From Halarchaeum acidiphilum MH1-52-1 (lineage in GTDB: Archaea; Halobacteriota; Halobacteria; Halobacteriales; Halobacteriaceae): a stretch of 35,245 nt of DNA. Of this stretch, positions 24,085 to 31,359 are shown piece by piece. The DNA is taken from the NCBI RefSeq assembly GCF_000474235.1, contig NZ_BATA01000019.1, positions 1 through 35,245 of the forward strand, written 5' to 3'. A program made the position numbers and the translations under genes. The stretch's first letter is position 1; each line of letters opens with the position of its first letter. The notes under the pieces were generated by a model. That model was not told the DNA's origin, ran no database searches, and saw only the letters and a list, made by a program, of their open reading frames with translations.

Positions 24085-24570
24085 GTGACGACGTACGAAC
24101 GCGACTCGTGGGTGCGCGCGCCGCTCGATCGCGTCTGGTCGTTCCACCGCGGCGTCGATGGTCTCGCCGCGCTCACGCCCGGTTGGATGGGTCTCCGCGT
24201 CGAGGGCGTGACCGGACCGGACGGCGAGGCTGATCCGAACGCTCTCGATCCCGGCTCGACCGTCGAACTGTCCGTGCGGCCGTTCGGCATCGGTCCCAGA
24301 CGGGGGTGGACGTCGGAGATCGTCGCGCGCGAGCGCGGCGACGGGACGGCGTACTTCCGCGACGTGCTGGTCGAGGGCCCGTTCCCCGAGTGGGAGCACA
24401 CCCACCTCTTCTACGCGGACGGCGAGCGGACGCGCTGTCGCGATCGGGTGCGCTATCGGACGCCGGCGGGACCGCTCGCGCCCGTCGCGGACGAGGCGGC
24501 GAAGCTCGGTCTGGACGCCGTCTTCCGCCGTCGCCACCGCCGGCTCGCCGCGTCCGTCGAGGGCGAGTAG
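24085..24570 (+). CDS. SRPBCC-family ligand-binding protein
   Basis: A 161-residue protein beginning MTTYERDSWVRAPLDRVWSFHRGVDGLAALTPGWMG-like sequence typical of START/SRPBCC folds (beta strand, then a helix with AP.DRVW.F), followed by strands including WTSEIVARERGDGTAYF, PFPEWEHTHLFY and CRDRVRYRTPAGPL. The last part, LGLDAVFRRRHRRLA, forms the C-terminal helix closing the hydrophobic cavity. It resembles the CoxG/cyclase-like group; ligand unknown. The start is GTG at 24085 with a TATA-like GTTTTG 24-29 nt upstream, so it is probably a separate unit from the thioredoxin-like gene 40 nt before it. Confidence 0.85.
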   Translation: MTTYERDSWVRAPLDRVWSFHRGVDGLAALTPGWMGLRVEGVTGPDGEADPNALDPGSTVELSVRPFGIGPRRGWTSEIVARERGDGTAYFRDVLVEGPFPEWEHTHLFYADGERTRCRDRVRYRTPAGPLAPVADEAAKLGLDAVFRRRHRRLAASVEGE

Positions 24571-24594
24571 GCGACGTCCTCCCCTGCGCGTACC

Positions 24595-24600
24595 TTTATC
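24595..24600 (+). promoter_or_regulatory. Candidate TATA element of the FAD oxidoreductase gene
   Basis: TTTATC, 25-30 nt before the ATG at 24625, the classical haloarchaeal TATA sequence and spacing for a leaderless gene. Confidence 0.55.
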
Positions 24601-24624
24601 AGGAATGCGAACACAACGCACGAT

Positions 24625-25188
24625 ATGGCAGACACGGACGTCATCGTCGTCGGCGGCGGTCCCGCCGGTCTCAGCGCCGCGCTGTTCGCGTCGAAGAACG
24701 GGCTGGACGCCGTCGCGTTCGACACGGACAAGACGTGGATGCACAAGGCGCACCTGTTCAACTACCTCGGCATCCGCTCGATGGACGGGAGCGTCTTCCT
24801 CGATCGAGCGCGCGAGCAGGCGACGGCCGACCACGGCGCCACCCTCCACGAGGACACCGCGGTCGAGTCGGTCGCGACGGACGGCGACGGGTTCGTCGTC
24901 ACCGCGGACGGCGAGGAGCACACCGCGGACTACCTCGTGCTCGCGACGGGTGCGAACCGAGATCTCGCCGAGGACCTCGGCTGTGACTTCACGGACGAGG
25001 ACGTCGTCGAGGCGGACGTGACGATGGAGACGTCGGTCGAGGACGCCTACGCGACGGGCGCGATGGTGCGCGCCGAGGAGTGGCAGGCCGTCATCTCCGC
25101 GGGCGACGGGGCCGCCGCCGCGCTCAACATCCTCACGAAGGAGAAGGGCGAGCACTACCACGACTTCGACGTGCCGGACGACGTGTAG
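24625..25188 (+). CDS. Short FAD-dependent thioredoxin reductase-like protein
   Basis: A 187-residue protein with the N-terminal dinucleotide-binding fold DVIVVGGGPAGLSAALFASKNGLDAVAFD (5-33, GxGxxG) and the second FAD motif TADYLVLATGANRDL (about 103-117), then a final FAD-contact element (EDAYATGAMVRAEEWQAVISAGDGAAAALNI). It therefore has only the FAD half of a thioredoxin reductase: the central NAD(P)H-binding domain with its CxxC is absent, and I see no redox-active cysteine pair (the lone Cys is in LGCDF). Such truncated forms are common in haloarchaea and of unclear activity. Independent promoter likely. Confidence 0.9.
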   Translation: MADTDVIVVGGGPAGLSAALFASKNGLDAVAFDTDKTWMHKAHLFNYLGIRSMDGSVFLDRAREQATADHGATLHEDTAVESVATDGDGFVVTADGEEHTADYLVLATGANRDLAEDLGCDFTDEDVVEADVTMETSVEDAYATGAMVRAEEWQAVISAGDGAAAALNILTKEKGEHYHDFDVPDDV

Positions 25189-25209
25189 CGACTCGAAGTA
25201 GCGATCCTC

Positions 25210-25213
25210 TTTA
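25210..25213 (+). promoter_or_regulatory. Candidate TATA element of the DMT transporter gene
   Basis: The AT core TTTA in CCTCTTTACCG, 25-28 nt before the GTG at 25238, supporting that GTG as a leaderless start. Confidence 0.4.
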
Positions 25214-25237
25214 CCGCGCGCGTCCTCGGGACGAGGC

Positions 25238-26122
25238 GTGTCACTCGACGCACGTCGTAGCCCGATGACGGTGCTCGCGGTCGCGGTCATCGCGGTCTCG
25301 ACGAGCGCGGTCCTCGTCCGCGCCTCGCACGCGCCCAGCCTCGTGACCGCCTTCTATCGGGTGCTGTTCATGACGGCGACGGTCGCGCCGTTCGTCGGCG
25401 GCCACCGCGCGGCCGTCTCGTCGCTCTCGCGGCGCGACTGGGCGGTGATCGTCGTCTCGGGAGTCGCGCTCGCCGCGCACTTCGCGTCGTGGTTCGTGAG
25501 TATCGAGTACACGAGTATCGCCGCGAGCACCGTCCTCGTGCAGACCCAACCGATCTTCGTCGCGCTCGGCGCGTGGCTCGTCCTCGACGAGCGGCCGAAT
25601 CGGGCCGTGAGCGTCGGCGTCGTCCTCGCCGTCTGCGGGGTCGCGGTCACGTCGGTGGGCGGGCTGCTCGGCGCGCCGCTCGTCGGGTCCGCGCCGCTGC
25701 TCGGTGACGCGCTCGCGCTCTGCGGCGCGGTCTGCGCGTCGGCCTACGTTCTCGCCGGGCGCGCGGTCCGCCAGCGCCTCGCCCTCGTCCCGTACACGAC
25801 GCTCGTCTACGCGGTCTGCACGCTCACACTCCTCGCGCTCGTCCTCCTCCGCGGACTCCCGCTGTTCGCCTATCCGCCGCGCGAGTGGGCGCTCTTCCTC
25901 GCGATGGCGCTCCTCCCGGGGTTCTTCGGGCACACCGCACTCAACTGGACGCTCGAACACCTCGAATCGAGCGTGGTGAGCGTCGCGCTCCTCGGCGAAC
26001 CGGTCGGCGCGGCGATCCTCGCGCTCGCCCTCTTCGGCGAGTACCCGGGACCGGCGACCGTCGTCGGGGGCTGTGTCATCCTCGCCGGGATCGGCGCGAC
26101 CGCCCGCGGTCGAAACGCGTGA
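25238..26122 (+). CDS. EamA/DMT-family transporter
   Basis: A 294-residue membrane protein with about ten helices in two homologous EamA halves. The first half has IAVSTSAVLVRASHAPSLVTAFYRVLF and IEYTSIAASTVLVQTQPIFVALGAWL; the second has TALNWTLEHLESSVVSVALLGEPVGAAILA and ends with a typical VVGGCVILAGIGATARG. Members move amino acids, nucleobases, sugars or metabolites; the substrate cannot be predicted. The start is GTG at 25238; a later in-frame ATG at 25265 (MTVLAVAV) is an alternative directly before the first helix. No operon partner is evident. Confidence 0.9.
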   Translation: MSLDARRSPMTVLAVAVIAVSTSAVLVRASHAPSLVTAFYRVLFMTATVAPFVGGHRAAVSSLSRRDWAVIVVSGVALAAHFASWFVSIEYTSIAASTVLVQTQPIFVALGAWLVLDERPNRAVSVGVVLAVCGVAVTSVGGLLGAPLVGSAPLLGDALALCGAVCASAYVLAGRAVRQRLALVPYTTLVYAVCTLTLLALVLLRGLPLFAYPPREWALFLAMALLPGFFGHTALNWTLEHLESSVVSVALLGEPVGAAILALALFGEYPGPATVVGGCVILAGIGATARGRNA

Positions 26123-26255
26123 GCGCTCGGACCCGCGTGAGCGCGATCGGGCGACGACAGGGCGTGTGGATCGGGCGCGTATCGGCGACCCGTCTCGCGC
26201 TCGCTGTCACCGATCGCGTCGGTAACGACCGCTGAGCCGGCCGATACGCTTTCCC

Positions 26256-26270
26256 GTTCACAATCTGAAC
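26256..26270. promoter_or_regulatory. Inverted repeat before the pilin-like gene
   Basis: GTTCA-N5-TGAAC, perfect, centred 18 nt upstream of the ATG at 26281. It falls where the promoter or transcription start would be for a leaderless gene, so a bound protein would block initiation. The rest of the 158-nt gap (26123-26280) shows no gene. Confidence 0.45.
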
Positions 26271-26280
26271 ATACCGTCAT

Positions 26281-28005
26281 ATGGGTGTCACACGGGCGCA
26301 ATCCGAGGTCGTCGGCGTCGCGCTCCTCCTCGGACTCACGCTCGTCATCGTCGGGGTGACGGTCTCGATCGGGTCCTCCGCGATCTCGCAGACGTCCGAT
26401 CAGGCGTCGATCCAGCAGGCGGAGAACGCGCTCTCGCAGTTCGACTCGGAGGCGAGCGAGGTCGCGCTCGGACAGTCCGACTCGAAGCGCGTCGATCTCG
26501 GGAGCGCGAACGGCGACGTCCGCGTGACGGACGCGGGATCGATGACGGTGACGGAGCGGAATCTCTCCTCGGGGAACACGAGCACGATCGCGAACGTCTC
26601 GCTCGGCGCGGTCGTCTACCGGCGGAACGGGCACACCGTCGCCTATCAGGGTGGCGGCGTCTGGCGCGACGGGCAGATAGTCTCGCCGCCGGAAGTCCAC
26701 TACAACAGCGGGACGCTGACGCTCCCGATCGTGAGTGTGTCGGGGAACGCACGGGGGAACGGCGGGCTCCGCGTCCACCGGGGGAGCGCGGCGAACGTCC
26801 GCTTTCCCGATCCGTCTGAGAATCGGACGAATCCGCTGACGGGCGCACGCGTGAACGTGTCGGTGCAGAGTCCGTACTACGAGGGCTGGGCGGATTATTT
26901 CCGGGAGCGAACCGGCGGGCAAGTCTTCGTGAACGACAGCGCGGAGATAGCGACTATTACGCTGACGACGCCAATTGAGCCTGTTCGGGTAGCGGATGGT
27001 ATCGTTGACGAATCGGCGAATACGAAACTACAATTCTATGGAAGATCAACGATTGATGGGTATAATTCAACGATTGGCACCTACGATAACTCCAAGGGTA
27101 TCCCAGTAAACGTCTCTACGGTTGGTGCCGTCAAAATAAAGTCGGCAACGATCAATGGGAATCTCATCGCGAACGGGCCAGTGACATTCGAAAACTCTCC
27201 CGATACGTCGAATATTACCGGGGCAGTCTACACAGACTCAATGGTTACGTATCCTGACTGGGTAGACGAGTCAAAAGAAACACCAGTCCACTCTAGCGAA
27301 TCAAATCTGGCAGATCTTCCAGCTGCAACGAGCCGGATCTATTCGGCTAAAAATAGGGCTGAATCAAGCAACGACAACTCGAATTCTTCCGTAATCAGCG
27401 ACCATTCTCTCAGCTGTCCCGATACAGATTGTGAACTTGATTCCGGGACATACTATCTCGACCGTCTTAGCGTGGGTGGGACCCACCACCTCTGGTTGAA
27501 TACAACACAGGGGGACATCACACTCGTCGTTGACGGCGACGTTACCGTCGGTGGTAGCGGGCGCATCTCGACAACCGGTTCCGGACGTGTGAACGTTTTC
27601 ACCACTGGAGACACGACCATTGAAGGGAGATGTCTTGTGAATACCATTAACACTACAACGGACACGCGAACGAACCGGGCAAGCGCGTTCTGGCTCTACG
27701 CTCTCCCGGATTCCTCGGTACTGATCGATGGGAGCGGTGAGTTCACAGGTGTCGTCTACGGCGCGGGAGATCAGCCACAGCCGGGTACTTCCATTGACGT
27801 ACCCGGGAGTGGAACGATCTATGGTGCGCTTATTGGGGACGTAAACGGCGTCCACCAGTCCGGAGCACTCCATTATGACCACGCACTCAACTCGGCTCAC
27901 ACGGCCTTGAATACTGAACAACCACATACCTCCACCGTCAACTACCTCCACGTCTCCGTCGAGAACGTGACGGTCAGCGACGGGAACGCTCGTCCGGGTC
28001 GCTGA
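26281..28005 (+). CDS. Large pilin-like secreted protein (haloarchaeal DUF7289/DUF7305-type)
   Basis: A 574-residue protein beginning MGVTRAQSEVVGVALLLGLTLVIVG. Its RAQSEVVG-hydrophobic N-terminus resembles class III (type IV pilin-like) signal segments and the conserved start of large haloarchaeal DUF7289 proteins. The rest is predicted extracellular, rich in Ser/Thr/Asn/Gly with many NxS/T sequons (NTS, NVS, NRT, NST, NIT, NSS, NTT), and has beta-rich repetitive stretches such as ITLVVDGDVTVGGSGRISTTG near 410-430, resembling a beta-solenoid. Base composition shifts inside the gene: the first 220 codons are about two-thirds GC, those from about 26945 to 27900 near half. The last 32 nt overlap the convergent lpd end. 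Surface or pilus-associated role is inferred from the N-terminus. Confidence 0.8.
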   Translation: MGVTRAQSEVVGVALLLGLTLVIVGVTVSIGSSAISQTSDQASIQQAENALSQFDSEASEVALGQSDSKRVDLGSANGDVRVTDAGSMTVTERNLSSGNTSTIANVSLGAVVYRRNGHTVAYQGGGVWRDGQIVSPPEVHYNSGTLTLPIVSVSGNARGNGGLRVHRGSAANVRFPDPSENRTNPLTGARVNVSVQSPYYEGWADYFRERTGGQVFVNDSAEIATITLTTPIEPVRVADGIVDESANTKLQFYGRSTIDGYNSTIGTYDNSKGIPVNVSTVGAVKIKSATINGNLIANGPVTFENSPDTSNITGAVYTDSMVTYPDWVDESKETPVHSSESNLADLPAATSRIYSAKNRAESSNDNSNSSVISDHSLSCPDTDCELDSGTYYLDRLSVGGTHHLWLNTTQGDITLVVDGDVTVGGSGRISTTGSGRVNVFTTGDTTIEGRCLVNTINTTTDTRTNRASAFWLYALPDSSVLIDGSGEFTGVVYGAGDQPQPGTSIDVPGSGTIYGALIGDVNGVHQSGALHYDHALNSAHTALNTEQPHTSTVNYLHVSVENVTVSDGNARPGR

Positions 28006-29364
28006 ATCGCCCGCCGAAGCGCGCGCGACGACCTCGTTGAGCGCGGGGTGGACGTGGATCGTGTCGCGGATGTCGGCGACGGTGCCGCTCCCGGCGCGCA
28101 TCGCGACGCAGACCTCGTGGATGAGCTGTGAGGCGTGGGGTCCGACGACGTGCGTGCCGAGGATTTCGCCGTCGGGCGCGACGAGCACCTTGACGAAGCC
28201 GGGCGGGTCGCCCATCGCCGTCCCCATCGCGGTGTCGGAGAACTCGTAGCCGCCGACGCGGTAGTCGCGCGATTCGGCGCGGAGGTCGGCTTCCGTGTGG
28301 CCGACGCCCGCGACCTGCGGGTCGGCGAAGACCGCGTGGGGCATCGCGGTGTAGTCGATCGCCTCGCGATCGCCGCGGAGCGCGTTCGCGATGACCGTGC
28401 TCGCCTCGTGGTTCGCGGCGTGCTTGAACAGGTAGCGCCCGACGACGTCGCCGAGCGCCCAGACGTTCTCCGCGCTCGTTTCGAGGTAGCGATTCGTCGC
28501 GACGTATCCCGCCTCGGTGGTCTCGATCCCGGCGTTCTCGACGCCGAGACGGTCCGTGTTCGGCTCGCGGCCGGCGGCGACGAGCAGTTGGTCGCCGTGG
28601 ACGGTCGTCTCCTCGCGCCCATCGGTGGTCGCGGCGTCGAGCGCGACGCCGTCACCGTCCTCGCGGACCGCGGTCGCCTCGAAGCCCGTGCGGACGTCGA
28701 AGCGCTCGTCGTAGCGCTCGGTGAAGTGCCGCGCGACCGCCGGGTCCTCGCTGGGGAGGAGGACGTCCCGACGGCCGACGATCGTCACGTCGCTCCCGAA
28801 CGTCCCGAAGTAGTGGGCGAGTTCCGCGGCGACGTAGCCGCCGCCGACGATCACGAGGTGTTCGGGCGGTTGGTCGGCCCGCAGCGCCTCCGTGCTCGTC
28901 CAGTAGTCCACGCCGTCGATGCCGTCGACGTCGGGGATCCGCGGGCGGGTGCCGGCGGCGACGACGACCCTCTCGCCGCGGATCGTCGCGTCGCCGACGG
29001 CGAGAGTGCGCTCGTCGACGAACTCGCCGGTGTCGTCGAAGAGGGTGTGGTTCTCGGAGGTCTCGATGCCGCGGCGGATCGACTCGCTGTCGCGATCGAC
29101 GTGCGCGGAGACCTCCTCGGCCATCCCGGCGAAGTCCACGTCCGCGACCGCCGCGTCGATGCCGAACGCGTCCGCGGACTCGACGGTCCGTTTCACGTCC
29201 GCGCGGTGGACGAGCATCTTCGAGGGGATGCAACCGCGATTGAGGCACGTGCCGCCGAGCGGGCCGTCCTCGACGACGGCGACGTCCATCCCGCGGCGGG
29301 CGGCGACGGACGCGACGTCCAGTCCGGAGCCGGAGCCGACGACGACGAGATCGAAGTCCTGCAT
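27974..29364 (-). CDS. Dihydrolipoamide dehydrogenase-like flavoprotein, with a 1-nt frameshift near the C-terminus
   Basis: Class I pyridine nucleotide-disulfide oxidoreductase, about 463 residues once corrected: FAD site VVVGSGSGLDVASVAA (7-22), redox disulfide GGTCLNRGCIPSK (Cys40, Cys45), NAD site LVIVGGGYVAAELAHYFG, second FAD motif VWALGDVVG, and the C-terminal His-Glu pair HVHPALNE. After EVVARA the raw frame loses its stop and would run about 200 codons antisense to the pilin-like gene. Adding one C/G near 28018-28020 (observed GCGCTTCGG, expected GCGCCTTCGG) gives ARAFGGRFSDPDERSRR and a TGA at 27974-27976. This is very probably an indel error. No 2-oxoacid dehydrogenase genes are adjacent, so the role (lipoamide, mercuric or related disulfide reduction) is open. 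Confidence 0.9.
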
Positions 29365-29397
29365 GCGCGGCCGGTTCGCGCCCCGGCGGGGAATAGC

Positions 29398-30162
29398 TTA
29401 GGACAGATCGACGACGACGGGGAGGTGATCGGAGGGATAGCGCCCGTCCCCGTACTGGTCGCTGCAGGCGGCGCGCGAGTCGACCGTCCACGCGTCGCTG
29501 ACGAGGACGTGATCGATCGTCCACTCGGGGCGGAGGCGTCGGTAGTCCGTCCGCGTGGTGTTCGGGCCGTGGTCGTACGTGGCGATATCGCGCGCGTCGC
29601 GGAGCGTGCGCGTGAGGACGTCGTGGGCGGGGTCGCCGGCCTCGCAGTTGAAGTCCCCGAGGACGATCGTCGGGACGGCCGACGCGGCGGCGCGCTCGCG
29701 GACGAGTTCGGCACCGCGCTCGCGGGCCGTCCGCCCCTCGTGGTCGAGGTGGACGCAGTAGAGTTCGAGTTCGTCGCCGCTCGCGCGCTCGCGGAGGCGG
29801 GCCCGCGTGCAGACGCGCGGGTGGGCGCCGTCCCAGCCGACGCTCCCGGCGACGGTCGGCGTCTCGGAGAGCCAAAACGTCTCGTCGTCGACGAGCGCGA
29901 AGCGGTCCGCGTCGTATCCGATCGGGACGTGCTCGCCGACGCCCTCGCCGGAGCCGCGCGAGCGGCCGACGAACCGGTAGCGTTCGAGGCGCTCGCGGAC
30001 GTCCGCGAGCTGTCCGGCGAGGGGTTCCTGAAGGCCGAGGACGCCCGGGTCGTGGTAGCGGATCGTCCCCGCGACCGCGTCGCGCCGGTACGTCCAGCCG
30101 TCCTCGCCGTCCTCGGGCGTGTCGACGCGGACGTTGTACGTCATGGCGCGCACGGAATCCAT
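29398..30162 (-). CDS. Endonuclease/exonuclease/phosphatase-family protein
   Basis: A 254-residue metal-dependent hydrolase of the DNase I/EEP fold. Motifs in order: RAMTYNVRVDTPEDGEDGW (N-terminal Asn), VLGLQEPLAGQL with the metal-binding Glu, LELYCVHLDHEG, IVLGDFNCEAG (GDFN signature), WTIDHVLVSDAW (IDHVLVS), and the terminal catalytic SDHLPVVVDL. The DxxDxxG-like TPEDGEDGW loop and LDHEG resemble secreted or cytosolic phosphoesterases of this family more than DNA-repair nucleases; the substrate is undetermined. ATG 30162 is preferred over longer starts because MDSVRAMTYNVR starts the fold; a TATA-like CTTTTTCAC lies about 28 nt upstream. Divergent from the HTH_10 gene across 95 nt. Confidence 0.9.
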   Translation of the reverse strand: MDSVRAMTYNVRVDTPEDGEDGWTYRRDAVAGTIRYHDPGVLGLQEPLAGQLADVRERLERYRFVGRSRGSGEGVGEHVPIGYDADRFALVDDETFWLSETPTVAGSVGWDGAHPRVCTRARLRERASGDELELYCVHLDHEGRTARERGAELVRERAAASAVPTIVLGDFNCEAGDPAHDVLTRTLRDARDIATYDHGPNTTRTDYRRLRPEWTIDHVLVSDAWTVDSRAACSDQYGDGRYPSDHLPVVVDLS

Positions 30163-30186
30163 TACGTCCGCGTTCGCGCGCGGCGA

Positions 30187-30196
30187 GTGAAAAAGG
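30187..30196 (-). promoter_or_regulatory. Candidate TATA element of the EEP phosphatase gene
   Basis: CCTTTTTCAC on the minus strand, centred about 29 nt before the ATG at 30162; supports the short start and a leaderless transcript. Confidence 0.45.
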
Positions 30197-30229
30197 TTGA
30201 GAACGCCCGCCGGCGTCGATCCCCGCGCT

Positions 30230-30235
30230 CTTATC
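30230..30235 (+). promoter_or_regulatory. Candidate TATA element of the HTH_10 gene
   Basis: CTTATC, 23-28 nt before the ATG at 30258. The two divergent promoters here are only about 40 nt apart. Confidence 0.45.
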
Positions 30236-30257
30236 CGTCCGTCGTGTAGGATCGCCG

Positions 30258-30920
30258 ATGACACTCGTCGCGAAACTCCACCTCACCTGTCCCGATCTGC
30301 CGTTCGTCGCCGCGCTCGCGGGGACGTCGGCGACGACGGTCGAAGTGGAGGCGACGATGACGACGGAGACGGGGGAATCAGCGGTGTTCGCGTGGGTGCA
30401 CGGCGGCGACTTCGTCGCCTTCGCGTCGGCGCTCGCGGACGGCGAGGGAGTCACGAGCGTCCAGTGTCTCGACGACTTCGACGACCGAAGGCTCTACCGT
30501 GTCGACGTCGAGTCGGGACCCGCGGCCCTCGTCCACCGGGCCGTCATCCGCGCCGGGGCATCGAACCTCCGCGCGTCGATAACGCACGAGGGACTCGACC
30601 TCCGCCTCCGGCTCCCCGATCGCGACGCGCTCGTCGCGTTCCGCGAGACGCTCCTCGACGCCGGCGTCGACGTCACGACGCGCTACCTCAGCGCGAGCGG
30701 CGGCGACGACGACCGGAACGGATTGACGCGCAAGCAACTCGAGACGCTCGCGGCGGCCGTCGAAGCGGGCTACTTCGCGGTGCCGCGCGAGGCGACGCTC
30801 GCGGACGTCGCCGCGGCCCTCGGCGTCTCGCGACAGGCCGCCTCGGAGCGACTGCGCCGCGGGATGGAGACGCTCGCGCGGAACGCCGTCGACGAGGCCG
30901 TCGGCGTCGCCGGCGCCTGA
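30258..30920 (+). CDS. Bacterioopsin activator-type (HTH_10) transcriptional regulator
   Basis: A 220-residue regulator of the haloarchaeal Bat family. The C-terminal HTH_10 domain (about 155-212) reads LTRKQLETLAAAVEAGYFAV, PREATLADVAAALGVSRQAA, SERLRRGMETLARNAVDE, the standard motif. The N-terminal 150 residues form an alpha/beta sensory region related to the Bat-associated domain (EAGYF-type proteins often carry a GAF/bacterioopsin domain here); ligand unknown. There is no PAS domain visible. Its TATA-like box gives a leaderless start. It is divergent from the EEP gene, a possible target. It faces convergently a small membrane protein gene. Confidence 0.9.
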   Translation: MTLVAKLHLTCPDLPFVAALAGTSATTVEVEATMTTETGESAVFAWVHGGDFVAFASALADGEGVTSVQCLDDFDDRRLYRVDVESGPAALVHRAVIRAGASNLRASITHEGLDLRLRLPDRDALVAFRETLLDAGVDVTTRYLSASGGDDDRNGLTRKQLETLAAAVEAGYFAVPREATLADVAAALGVSRQAASERLRRGMETLARNAVDEAVGVAGA

Positions 30921-30949
30921 CATTCTCGCTCGCGCCTCGCCCGGCGACG

Positions 30950-31231
30950 TCAGCGGCCGATTCGCGCGCGGGCGCGGGATCCGAGGCGGCCGACACCGCG
31001 GGCGAGCGCGTAGAGGAGCGCGTAGAGTGCGCTCAGCGCGACCGCGACGGTGGCGCCGAGGGCGACGAGCGCGAGCGAGCCGGCACCGGTGGCGATCGTC
31101 AGCCACTCCTCGCTCAGCGTCGGCTCGTCGGGATACGACTCGTCGAGGAACGGATCGAGCGCGGCGGCGGGGCGACGGACGAGCGCGGCGAAACAGCGCC
31201 GTGCGAACGCGACGGGAGCGGGGAGCGTCAT
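30950..31231 (-). CDS. Hypothetical small membrane protein
   Basis: A 93-residue protein from ATG 31231: MTLPAPVAFARRCFAALVRR, an acidic linker (DPFLDESYPDEPTLSEE), one strong hydrophobic helix (about residues 48-74: TIATGAGSLALVALGATVAVALSALYAL split over one or two turns) and an Arg-rich tail (RLGSRARARIGR). I recognise no family. A TATA-like GGATTTTTG lies about 28 nt upstream at the edge of the 37-nt duplication. A longer reading would translate that repeat. Function unknown. Confidence 0.6.
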   Translation of the reverse strand: MTLPAPVAFARRCFAALVRRPAAALDPFLDESYPDEPTLSEEWLTIATGAGSLALVALGATVAVALSALYALLYALARGVGRLGSRARARIGR

Positions 31232-31257
31232 GGCTTCCCTTCGGGGACCGGCGGACA

Positions 31258-31331
31258 AAAATCCGGGTGACGCGGGACTGCAGTGGGACGACTGAAAATC
31301 CGGGTGACGCGGGACTGCAGTGGGACGACTG
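31258..31331. repeat. Perfect 37-nt tandem duplication
   Basis: 31258-31294 is repeated exactly at 31295-31331; each copy begins AAAATCCGGGTGACGCGGGA and ends GGGACGACTG. It lies in the 128-nt region between a minus-strand membrane protein gene and a plus-strand protease gene. I recall translations of this motif (PGDAGLQWDD and its reverse, HCSPASPG) recurring in spurious haloarchaeal ORFs, which suggests a dispersed intergenic repeat; that is memory, not a search result. Confidence 0.95.
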
Positions 31332-31359
31332 ATGGTCTCGGGGCGCGAACGGACGCGCG

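Noticed and set aside
27364-27973. About 200-residue C-terminal extension of the dehydrogenase
   Set aside because: It is the antisense of a pilin-like gene with no family similarity, and a one-base correction gives the standard C-terminus and stop.
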